From: Symsagittifera roscoffensis
Lineage: Eukaryota > Xenacoelomorpha > Acoela > Convolutidae
Assembly: GCF_963678635.1 (NCBI RefSeq)
Contig: NC_087068.1
Coordinates: 13,707,872 to 13,771,871, forward strand
Length of the DNA: 64,000 nucleotides
Reading direction: 5' to 3'
Shown here: positions 26,476-38,400 of the stretch, piece by piece
Layout: each line of letters starts with the position of its first letter
How positions within the stretch are numbered: position 1 is the stretch's first letter
The notes under the pieces: generated by a model
What the model saw: the letters and a program-made list of their open reading frames with translations, nothing else
Databases searched by the model: none
Told to the model about the DNA's origin: nothing
Program-made: the position numbers and the translations under genes

Positions 26476-29400
26476 ATGGGCGTTAAAGGGCTGGAATCCT
26501 ATATGGAAGAAAGAAAGGGCAAACTTTGCTACCCAGTGAATATAAACGAAGAGATCGAAAAATTCAAAAAAGGTTTGACTGGCTCCTCCAAGCCAGAAGT
26601 TTTAGTCGATGCGCAGTGCACTCTACGTCTTCTAAACAAGGGATTAGATTGGATTTGTGGAGGTTAGTATATCGATTGCGGTAAAAAAATCAAATCTTTT
26701 GTCGAGGCTATTCGTGAGGCTGGGGCCGAGCCCATTTTCTTTTATGACGGGCCTTGTCTGGACCAGAAACGGAATGAGTGGATCAAACGCCGAGTTCGAT
26801 ATTATACAGAAATTCAAAAGTTGATGAATAAAATCAGAACGAGGAATAGTGTAGCTGAGAAGGAGCCTTTTATGATACCTACAGGACAGTACAGTCATTG
26901 GGCAAATATTTTGAAAAATGCTCTAAGTTGAAAATAAATGTTTTCAAATTGTCGCCGAATTGGAATAAAATCGAAGTTGGATCTCCAATAGAAGTTAATC
27001 AAAACATCAGAGATTTAAAATTTAATCAAAATTTAGATAACTATTTCTAAATTGAGATTGAAAAAATTGGTTTCAATTTTAGAATTCTTTGTTACTGAAT
27101 CAACCTTCAATATTGAGCATCTATCAGTTCAAAATTTGGACCAAGTTAACATCCTTCCCCAAAGCCGTTTTTTTGGGATGATGTTAACTTGGTTCTAAGT
27201 TGGGATTTTTCAGCCAATCAGAATCGAGCATTTTACATGCAGCGCTTAATAAATATAATTTATATAAAGTGCTGGGGTGTAGGATCTTAACTTGGTCTCT
27301 TGGGGGGGATGTTAATTTGATCCTAAAATTTGGTCAATATATATGTCCAATGTCTCTACAAATTGTAGGAATAACCATGTTCCAGCGATACGTGCTAGCC
27401 GAAGAATGTTGTTGCAAAGTAATTATTACGTCAGAAGAGTGTGATGAGGAAATTGCTATGTATGCGAAGCAAAACAGCAGAGTTGTCGTCGCCATTATTG
27501 CACAAGATAGTGACTTCGTCATTTACAACGCAGCACAATATTATCTTTCGGCGAGTCATTTAGACCTGAATAAAATGACCACTAATGTGTATAGCAGCGA
27601 GGAGCTGGTAAATTGTAACAACTTGGATGACCCGCAGTGGTTACCCGTCATTGCAGCTTTGTTAGGCAAGTAGCTAGATTAAAACAGAAGTTGATATAAT
27701 CCAAAACCAACGTGCTTTAAATTTTGATCATTAGTTAAAAATCTGATTCTTCCTTGTATTCGACCCCCTGCCATGGCAATGATAGTGTGTTAGGAGGACG
27801 ACGATTTCTCACTTCACTTCTAGTTTCACATCTGACCAATTTCGGCTGCAATTGTTGTACCACCTGAAAGTTATTGACGCTAAAAAACGACCTCGAGAGA
27901 AAGCTTTAATCAACGAAACAGCTTAGTCTGGAACGTGGGAAATAAGAGAAACGGACTATCTGTAGTCAGGCTGGATAGTCTTCGGTAGATCCTCTGCGAA
28001 TCGCGGAAACCACATTTTTAAAAACTGGATTAAAACAAAATTCAATTCATGCACCGAGTGTTCAAAGAATTATTAACGCACAGAGGGTAGCTTAAGAAAC
28101 ATGTTCGCTAATTTGTATCATTTGAGTTCACTTGATTCAAAAGAAAAGTAGAATTGCTGGTGGCTGTGCAAATAGTCTTGCAATTTTTTTAAAATATAAT
28201 TGCACTGGTAAATATAATTTTTTTGCGCGAAGTTAATCGAAATAATAATTTTGAGGATATTCAGTACTGTTTGAAGATATCTACGTCATGAGCTCAAAGT
28301 AATAAAGTTCGAATGTTAATAAGTTGTTGATTTGATCAGTATAGTTTTTGAACGAATTCAGTGTTAATGAGCGTAATGAAGACACTTATAAATTCGAGTT
28401 TTTTTCCCGCTTTCTTTGAGTAGAAGTTCACACCAATTTTGATCTTCAAATTCATTTGAAACAATTCAACTGCTCGACTGGGTTTACACTGTATGGTATC
28501 AGCTGTTCATGTCAGGACATAATAACGGCTGCTGCAATTGTCCAAAATTGCAAAGCAAGGAACCGCCCTTGTTGTTGTTGCCTCTTGTTGTTGAACAAAG
28601 AAATTGGCATAAAATAAAGTTTGTGTTTCCAACCAGCTTTTGTATTACTTGATTTTCCAAATTACTTTTATTGGATTCCTGCGTATGTGAAGATAGTTGC
28701 ACAGTAGTGTGACTGGAGGAGTCATCTATCTGTATCTCGGTGTATTTTCGTTTTGTTGCGTATGTTCCATTAGCAAAAGTTTGCGACTTGGTAGTGAGGA
28801 GGTATCATTTAGAAGACTTTACACGTCTGCTAGAGGGCACGATGCTATATCATCTGCCAATTTTTCCAATTCTTGCAGGCTTTTCAAAAGCTAGTTAGCC
28901 GTTGTTTTAAGTCCTCTAAATCCGTGGATTGTGCAATTTGGCATAAAACAGAGTTAGTGTTTCAACTCAGTTATCTAGTTGACCTATGGTTATCCAGGCA
29001 GTTGAATCACAACTGCTTATCCTTCACTATTTGAGCTTTTTGTTGCGTAGTTAGTTGTACAAAAGCTGGGCAGTGTCCAATGTTGAGATCTTTATTGTCC
29101 AGCGGACATAATTTTTTGATTTACTTGGTTAATTCTTGAAGTTATTCTTTTTTTGGTAAGCTAGCTGTTACAAAAGACTTTTGTTGTTTCGCTCTCCAAT
29201 TGCAAAAGCCAATATGGCGAAAAAACGCGAACAGCTATTAGTTTCGAATGTAATTTTTACATATTGGATTTCCCAGCGGTATAGAATTTCTATCTATTGT
29301 CCTGTTTTCTCAATTTGTGTCAATTTCTATCAAGAAAGATTCAATCGAAGAGCTTTCCTAGAAATTCAATGATCTTTAAGCTTTTTTTTCGAAAATCAAA

Positions 29401-32400
29401 AGATGATTTTTCAAAAGAGTTGATTTTTTTTGTGGCTGGCAATTTAAAAGTTGATTTTTTCAAAAAAATTTTCGGTTTCCTTGTGTTCTTTGACACTGAT
29501 GGCTTTGTTCTATGGTGCTCAATGCTTAAGCACCACAATTTGAGCTTGGTAGTTATTCCGATTTTCAAAGCGCTCAATTAGCTTTTGCAAATTGAATTAA
29601 GGCGAGGTAATTAGTCCGAATAATTTCACGTTTCACGGGGGCTATTCTCATAACAGAGACACCGAATATTGGAAAATTCTCAACCAATAAACGGACTTCA
29701 AACTGTCCAAAACTGACTGATTTTTTGCTTATTAAATTTGAATATTTATTCTTGCGATCACGAAGTGTATTGCAATCGTGTACTAGACTTTTTTCTTGTA
29801 AATAATTCTGTTCACAGAATGGTTTATTTTGTAGGAATGGTGAATTTTGAGAGTCAAATTTAAGAATTTTTGAGCGTTCTCAAATAATTACTCTTCCCAG
29901 TTCAATATTAATGATTCATTCAATAGGAAAATAAGATTTCGGAATTCCTTGCTGAATAAGCTCGTACGCCTTTATTTATGTAGAAAAAAATTTTAGATGA
30001 TTTAAGTAGAAAAAAATCTATAAAATGAATAACTCTGGCGTGGTATGTTTCCTTAGTTTTCCTTTTTGTTTTGCTTCACCTAAAAGGTTTATTCGGCCTT
30101 AATTGTCTTGGCCTATTTTGTCAGCGAATTTAGTTTATTTGTTTCATGTCAAGTGCAAAAATTGATTGATTTGGTTGTTGAAAAATTAGGGAAGTGAAGG
30201 TTGCAAGATTTCAATGTTTTCAAACTTGTTCGAACAATTTTCTACTTATGAAGTCACTGGGCTTTTCTTGCAGATTTTTTGATTTTTTAAATCTGTGTTT
30301 GTATTGCATGTGGTGCGAAGCTCAGTTTCGTCTCTGTGTTGATTAGTCAATTCTGATTAGTCTTTTTGTGGCATTTGGTACTTCTGTTTTGGGAAGTTTT
30401 GCCTATTTTTCCACTTGACTCAAATTATTTTTTTTCAATGCTTTTGTTTCAAATTCAGAGCAGTGTGCTGGAGTAATTGGTCAGTAGTTCTTTTCTCAGA
30501 TGTTTTCAAAAATGAAAGGCTTCCAAAAGGCAACTTTCTCTAGGAAATGTTTTTGGCTTTCAAAAGGCAAGTTTCTAGCTCAAATTTATGAAAATATTGA
30601 AAAAATTTGGTCTGTGATTTTTTTTGTTAAATAATGGGGTTTGAGAACTTCAATTTTTGGATTATTTAATATGTGAATTTTGGCTTTTTACAACGCGCAA
30701 GCGGCCAATAAATTTGGCTCAGACGTAATTTGTCAATTGAGTTGAGGCAATTGAGTTGATGTGTCATATTAATATATTGCTAGGAACGCGAAACTTAATA
30801 ACTGGAAAAAAAATCGTAAAAAGGAAGACAAACGCCACTATCGAACAGAAAATGTAAAAAAAGTCATGAAAAACGTGATTTACATCTAATTTCGAGTTTG
30901 AATATTTAACTCGCGAGAGCAAGTGTACTTGTAATCGGAAACTACGTTTTTATTCAGTTAGTAACTTTTCTTACAAATAACTGCTGCATTAGCGTTCAAT
31001 TGCTGGCTGCGCTGACTTCGTACTAATTAATCAGAGGAATTTTAGTTACTATCGTAAAAGTTTACGTCCTTTTGTGGTTTTAAGGTAATTGAAAGTTTTT
31101 TAAATTTGTCAAAGTCTGTTTTTGATTAGTTTTTCTTTTCCATTTTTTCTTTAAATGTTTTGGGCTTTTGTGATATTGCAATAGTCATCTATTTTTGCAT
31201 TTTTTCGAAGGCAAGCATTTTTTTTGTTAATGCTGTTTGCGATTAGGGGGAGATGAGTCGTAAAAATTTTAAAAAGAGCGTCAATCAAGATCAGTTCTTG
31301 ACATTCTAAGCGCTTAAACCTGGTTTTTTGTTTCTTCGAAAGTTAACAAATGTTCCAACGCTTTCAATCATTGGTTTTTCAATTTTCTTGTTCTTTTTTG
31401 ACTTTTCTAGTATTCTGTTTGCTATATTTTTTTTCAAGTTATCGTTTTTCCTCCCAATTTCTTGATGTGAGTTAGCAATGCTGTGTTTATGTGGTATTGC
31501 AAATTGCGCCAAAATAGGCTTCGACTCTCAGTAAAAGTTGTTCACGTTCTGATTTTTTTCACAGTTTGACCTGCTTACTTTTTAAGTTCACTTGGTTTTG
31601 TTTTTAAAATTGATGGCAATTTCCACTGAAACATTCTAAAAGGCTTTAAAAAGTTTTTCTGAGACAAAGATTTGAGTTTGATATTTTTAGAGTAATTTTT
31701 CAACTTGTTTTTTTAAAAATTAATACTTATTTTTTTCTTCGCTAACTTGTATTGCGATTTTTTGTTTTATTGCAAGTGTTGTAAAGCTCCGCTTTGCCTC
31801 TGTGTTACATAATTTTTTCGTTAACACTCTTTTTCACATTTTTACGAAATTATGAAGTTGGTTAAATGAGTGAACCTTAGCTTCGAAATTTCTTTCCACT
31901 TGGCCTAGAGGTAACGCGGCTACCCTTGTACTCAAAGGTATGGGGACCAAGCACGCCCGTATCTTAGTTTTTCAGTGTTTATGGAATTGCTTTTTTTGTA
32001 AGAAATGTAAGTTGTCGTTTGTCTGCTTATGTTTTGATGGCTTTTTGCTAAATAGGGAAAGCTTTTTGTATTTTTAGCACTTTGCATTGTAAATGCAATT
32101 GTTCTCGACTGCTGTATATTTTATAATTAAAAGCCCTAACATGGTATGTTTCCTTCGTTTTCTTTTTTGTTTCTTTTTTGCTTAAAAGCTTTATTCGGCC
32201 TAAATTGTCTGGACTGATGTTTTGTCGGCTTAGTTTTTTTTTCTTTTTTGTCACTTCAAGAGCAAAAAATGATTGATTTGTCTTTTGATCAATAAAGGTA
32301 GTTTGTGTTTCCAGGTTTAAATGTTTTAATTTAAATGTTCTAAATTTTTGGTGGCAGCATTTTCTTATGACATTTTTTGTTTTCGGCTGAATGATCGTCC

Positions 32401-35400
32401 ACCACTTGATCTCGGCTTTGTTGCGGCTCGGTAAATGCTAAAAGCTTATTTAAGAATTTCGGTTTTGTTTTTCGACTGTTTTTCTTAAACTATTTTTCCT
32501 TTTTCCCTATTTTTTTCCGTCTCATTAGAATTTGCTGCGCTTGCTGAGCTAAGTTCCAGATTTCTCAACAAAGTAGAGGTTTTCCCTGTCGATCCAGTTT
32601 TCTTAATTTGGTTTAGTTTTTTGAAAAAAGCCTCAATCATACTTGGTTTGTGAAATTCAAAAAGCCAGGCCAATTTTTTTCCTCGAAGCTCGAAAGTTTG
32701 AAGTGTTTTCAAAAAATCAAGTCAGTTTTTTGGCATCCTTGCGGTCATTAAATTTTTCCATCTGTCAATTGGCTATTTTTGGAATTCAGAAAGATTTTAT
32801 GTGATGACTATTTTTCCTTTGAAAAAAGAAATTAATTAAAAAAACGTTTTCTGATTTCTTGCGTTCACTTAAGTCTAAAAACAGTTTATATTTAGATAGT
32901 CTAACTATGATTGCAAGGTAATGGAAAATAATAAAAAAAAGTTCCAGAGGAGAGCTTCTCGGGATTAGATTTCGAGTCCTTTGGTGTATAGTGATTTAAA
33001 TTTTCCGGGCAAAAATAAAACTCAAATTTTCAAATGCTTTTTTCTCAAATTGGGTTAAGATTTTCAAAAAGTGAAGAGAACAAGAGTTGATGAGAATTTC
33101 AACAAAATTAATATGGTGCAATTTTTTCTCCGAAATTCTCAACCAACATTTTGCTCCAAAAATGGGTCATTTTTTAATAATTGATGAGGTTTTTGGCATC
33201 CTTGCGGTCATTAAATTTTTCCATCTGTCAATTGGCTATTTTTGGAATTCAGAAAGATTTTATGTGATGACTATTTTTCCTTTGAAAAAAGAAATTAATT
33301 AAAAAAACGTTTTCTGATTTCTTGCGTTCACTTAAGTCTAAAAACAGTTTATATTTAGATAGTCTAACTATGATTGCAAGGTAATGGAAAATAATAAAAA
33401 AAAGTTCCAGAGGAGAGCTTCTCGGGATTAGATTTCGAGTCCTTTGGTGTATAGTGATTTAAATTTTCCGGGCAAAAATAAAACTCAAATTTTCAAATGC
33501 TTTTTTCTCAAATTGGGTTAAGATTTTCAAAAAGTGAAGAGAACAAAAGTTGATGAGAATTTCAACAAAATTAATATGGTGCAATTTTTTCTCCGAAATT
33601 CTCAACCAACATTTTGCTCCAAAAATGGGTCATTTTTTAATAATTGATGAGAACTATAACTCACAAGAAGCCTCTTACACAGCCCAACAATGTTCCAGAA
33701 AGGATAAATGTCCAAAATTTTGCGCAAATTGTTTAAATTTTGTTTTTAAGCAAGATTTTGGGTTTTAAATAGTAAAAATCACATTTCTTGACTATCGAGC
33801 AAAAATAATTTCATTTATACAGGTTTTTGGAGATCAACCTTCTAGAATTTTGTTGGGCTGTGTAAGAGGCTTCTTGTAATTTATATTCTCATCCATTAAC
33901 AAAGTAGTTTCAGCGTCTTAAATTAGTTTCTCGAGTAACTGAAACAAGCCAAAATGACCCAATTTTGGGGTAAAATTTTGGTTGAGTAATTCAGAGAATA
34001 ATTGCACCATATTAATTTTGGTTTATCTCTCAGCAACTTTTTTTCTCCTTACTTTTTTGAAAATCTTATCCCAATTTGAGAAAAACGCGGTTGAAAATAT
34101 GAGTTTTTTTGATTTTTTTCATTGCTTTGTTTTCCGAATCGGAGAAGCGCGCTGGAACATTTGGTCAGTTTTTCTTTTCTCGGATTTTTTCAAAAATGAA
34201 CGCCTTCAAAAGGCAACTTTCTCTAGGAAAGGAGTTTGGCTTTCAAAAGGCAAGTTTTCAGCTCAAATTTTTGAAAATATTGAAAAAATTCTGCCTGTGA
34301 TCTTTTTTTTTAGATAATGGAGCTTGAAAACTTCGATTTCGGAATAACTCACTTGAGAATTTTGGCTTTTTACAACGCGCTAGCGGCGAATAATTTTGGC
34401 TCAGACGTAATTTTTAAATTGAGTTGAGGCAATTGAGTTGATGTGTCATATTGATATATTGCTAGGAACGCGAAATTTAATAACTGGAAAAAAAATCGTA
34501 AAAAGGAAGACAAACGCCTCTATCGAACAGAAAAAGTCATAAAACACGTGGTTGACATCTATTTTCGAAATTGGAATTTGATTATTTAATTCGCGAGAGC
34601 AAGTGTACTTGTAATCGGAAATAACGTTTTTTTTTTCAGTTAGCAACTTTTATTACAAATAACCGCTGCATTTACATTCAATTGTAGGCTGCGCTGACCT
34701 CGTACTATTTAATTAGAGGAGTTTTAGTTACTATCATAATAGTTTAAGTCCTGTTGTGGTTTTAAGGTAATTGAACGTTTTTTATTTTGTTAAAGTCTGT
34801 TTTTGATCAGTTTTAATTTTATTTTTTTCTTTAAATGGTTTGGGCTTTTGTGATATTGGAATAGTCATCTATTTTTGCATCGTTTCGAAGGCCAATCTTT
34901 TTTTGTTAACGCCGTTTGGGGTTAAGGGTCGTAAAAAGAGTTTCAATAAGTTTTAGCTCAAAACTTTACTGAATACAGTTTTGTTTTCGGCCTAACAGGT
35001 GTTGACCCAAATACGGTTGCATCCTGTTTGCTTGAAATAGGATGGGTTTTAAAAAGTGTCAATCATGTTCAGTTCTTGAAATTCAAAGCGCTTTAACTTG
35101 GTCTTTTTTTTTCTTCGAAAGTTAACAAATGTTCAAACGCTTTCAAACATTGGGTCTTCTAGACTTTTCCAATATTCTGTTTGCTATATTTTTTCAAGTT
35201 ATTGTTTTTCCTTCTAATTTTTTGCTGTGAGTTAGCAGTGCTGTGTTTATGTGGTATTGCAAATTGTGCAAGATAGGCATCGACGCTAAGTAAAAGTTGT
35301 TCACGCTCTGATTTGTTTTTTTTTCGCAGTTGGACTTGCTTACTTTTTAAGTTCAGTTAGTTTTGTTTATTAAAATGAAGCCAAATTCCACTGAAACATG

Positions 35401-38400
35401 AAAGGTTTTAAAAAGTTTTTCTGAGACAAAAGTACTTCTATTTTTTTCATCGCTAACTTGTATTGCAATTTTTGTTGTATCACAAGTGTTGCGAAGCTCC
35501 GCTTCGCCTCTGTGTTATAGTTTTTTTCCGTTTACACCTTTTCTTTCACATTTGTACGAAATTATGAAGTTGCTTTATGAGTGAACCTTAGCAACTTCGA
35601 AATTACTTTCCACTTGACCTAGAGGTAACGCGGCTACCCTTGTACACTAAGGTTTGGGGACCAAGCACGCCCGTATCTTAGTTTTCATTAATTTATGAAT
35701 TTGTTTTTTTTCCGGGAAAAATTGAGTTGTCGTTTATCAGTTCGAAAGTTGGGAGTGTTTTCGAAATGTCAAGTCAGTTTTTTTCGGCATCCTTGCGTTC
35801 ATTATTCTTTTCCATCTGTCAATTGGCTATTTTTGAAATTCAAAGAGCTTTTATGTCATAAATAGTTCTTCTTTGAAAAACGGAATTAAGTTTTCTCAAA
35901 AAACACAAGTAATGTACTTTTTCTGATTTCTTGCGTTCACTCGAGTCTAAAAATAGTTGATAGTCGATAAAAGGTAATCGGAACGTTCGGGGCCTGCCCT
36001 GATACTTAATGAGTTGTTGTTGTAATGTTTATTTTACCGTTTTTGCTTCCTATGTCAGACATTTTACCCTGCTGATTAAAATAATCCGGACAGAACTAAC
36101 AAAATATGAATTCTCAGACGCATTTTTCTCAAATTGGGCTAAGATTAAACCAAAAGTGAAGAGAACAAAAGTTGCTTAGGATTGTTTATGAAGGAGAGTA
36201 ATATTATACAGACAGGTAAACAATAAACCGCATGTACAAATCAAACCCACCAAGGATCATTTAAAAAGCTATGCAGCTTATCGAGGCATGACCCTGAAAA
36301 AATCTATGACAGAAGTTGCGAGATAATATCCGACTTGATGATTCAAAAAAATAAATCTAAAAGATCTCCATTATCTTTAACAAACAATGAAAACAAGTTT
36401 TTGAAATACCCATTTAGATGATGCTCAGTTAATTGGTTCAGATTATCTGGTACCAGCTCGTTTGATTTCAATAACTTATAACATTTAAGAGACACATTTT
36501 TCCATGAACACTGCTTTATTTGTGTTCTAGTTTTCACGCTTGGTAAAGTTTTTGCCACAGAGCCCCGAGTAACCCGACGATTATTTGGAGATTCCAAATT
36601 GAAAGTTTCAAGGGGAGTTTTACCACGAAGTTGATTAAAAGTTTCATTGAATGATTGTCTGAAATATGAGTCAAAAACGGTTTCAATCTCGAACGATTGT
36701 AGGATATATGGGGCATGATCTCTTGAAACAAATATTTTTAAAAATACGTTTTGCTTAACAAATATTTTTTCTAATAGGCTTTTTGATGTTGCACCAAATG
36801 CAATTAAACCGTACGAATTGATCGGCTTTGCATAGCAGTTATAAAATTTAACCAGCACATTTTTCGAGAAATAGTTTCTACGCTTGAATAGTTAAGCTAA
36901 TTTACCACAAACATTATTAGTATTGCTTTCAAAGTTGAGTCTGTTGTCCATTTGAATTCCTAATTACCTAAAATCTGAAACCTCGGCGAGTACGTTACTC
37001 CCAAAAGATAATTTTTCATTTAAGTTATCCCGTCCAAACCTCATTATTTTGCACTTCTTTTGATTTATAAGCAGTTTGTTATTGTTGCAACAATTACAAA
37101 TTTTTTTTAATTCTGTCTTGAATTTCGTTTTGGATGCAAATTTTTGAGCATCAACTACCGTTGTATCATCTGCAAATAATGTTTGTTGAACGTTGCTGGC
37201 CGACGACATATCATGTATGTATAAAAGTAACAGAAATGGCCCCAAAACTGAACCTTGAGGAACACCTTTTGTACATGCTCGCATCTTCGCGACCGATTGA
37301 TTCGATTAAACATACTGATTTTTCCCTGTAAGATAGTTTGTCATTAACTTGTGAATTTCCCCTCTGAACCCATATTGATAAAGTTTGTCAAGCAAACTTT
37401 TCCGATCAACTGTATCAAACAATTTTTTAAAAATCAATAAAGCAAGAGTAACCAAATTTTTATTATCAATTGATTCGCGAAAAAAGTCAGTAATGGACAA
37501 AATGGCATGATATAGTAATGATTACAGTACAGTAATGATTACTTCGAAAACCAAACTGATGCTTATCAATCAAGCTGTTTTTAGCGGCAAAATTGGATAT
37601 GCGCTCGAAAATTGTTTTTCGAAAAGTTTACTTATACAAGACAACAAACTAATTGGATGGTAGTTATCGGGTTTATTTTTGTCGCCATTTTTATGCAATA
37701 GTAAAATTTTTGCAATTTTGAGAAAATTAGGAAAACGCTCTTTTTTGAAGCAGTTATTTAAAAAATGCGCTAAATGGTCAGAAATTTTAAGCATTTTACT
37801 ACATATCCCATCATGACCAGTAGACTTTTTTTTGTTCAAGTTTTCAGTTTCTTTTAGTGTCTCATATCATATCGATTGGTATCATATATAACGAACGTGT
37901 TTTTATTAACTGGAAAATTTGATCTGTACAGGTTTTGTTTCAAGTTTTCTGTTAGTTTTTCTCCAATAGTAGCAAAGTGTTCATTGAAAACATTAAAGTC
38001 GAACGAAGCACAATTCACTTTTTTACCACAGAAATGATTAAAAGCATCAAAAATTCCGGCGAGTTCTTCGTCCTCGTTATCATGTTATCATAGTACCTGC
38101 GTTTACTCTCCCTTATAGCCTTAATAACATTGTTCCTACATGAGGTGAAATTATTTCTGTTTTCAATGGATGGTGTCTGAACCCACTTTTTGTATAACAC
38201 ATTTTGGTTATTCATCATTCTCCTAATTTTCAGATTAATCCATGGGTGGTTGTTTTTATTCTATTTTCGGATTTTTTTGGGCAATACTTTGAAAATTCAT
38301 TAAACAAGATGGGTCATTTCAATGATGTTAAGGTTAGAATCATCATCATCAATTTTGTTCAATCGATTATTTAGCGAAAACAAAATATTGAAACAATAAT

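Noticed and set aside
26665-26667. TAG read as a sense codon (altered genetic code)
   Set aside because: The very long ORF3 and pol frames contain no in-frame TAG, and other genes end in normal stops, so the standard code holds.
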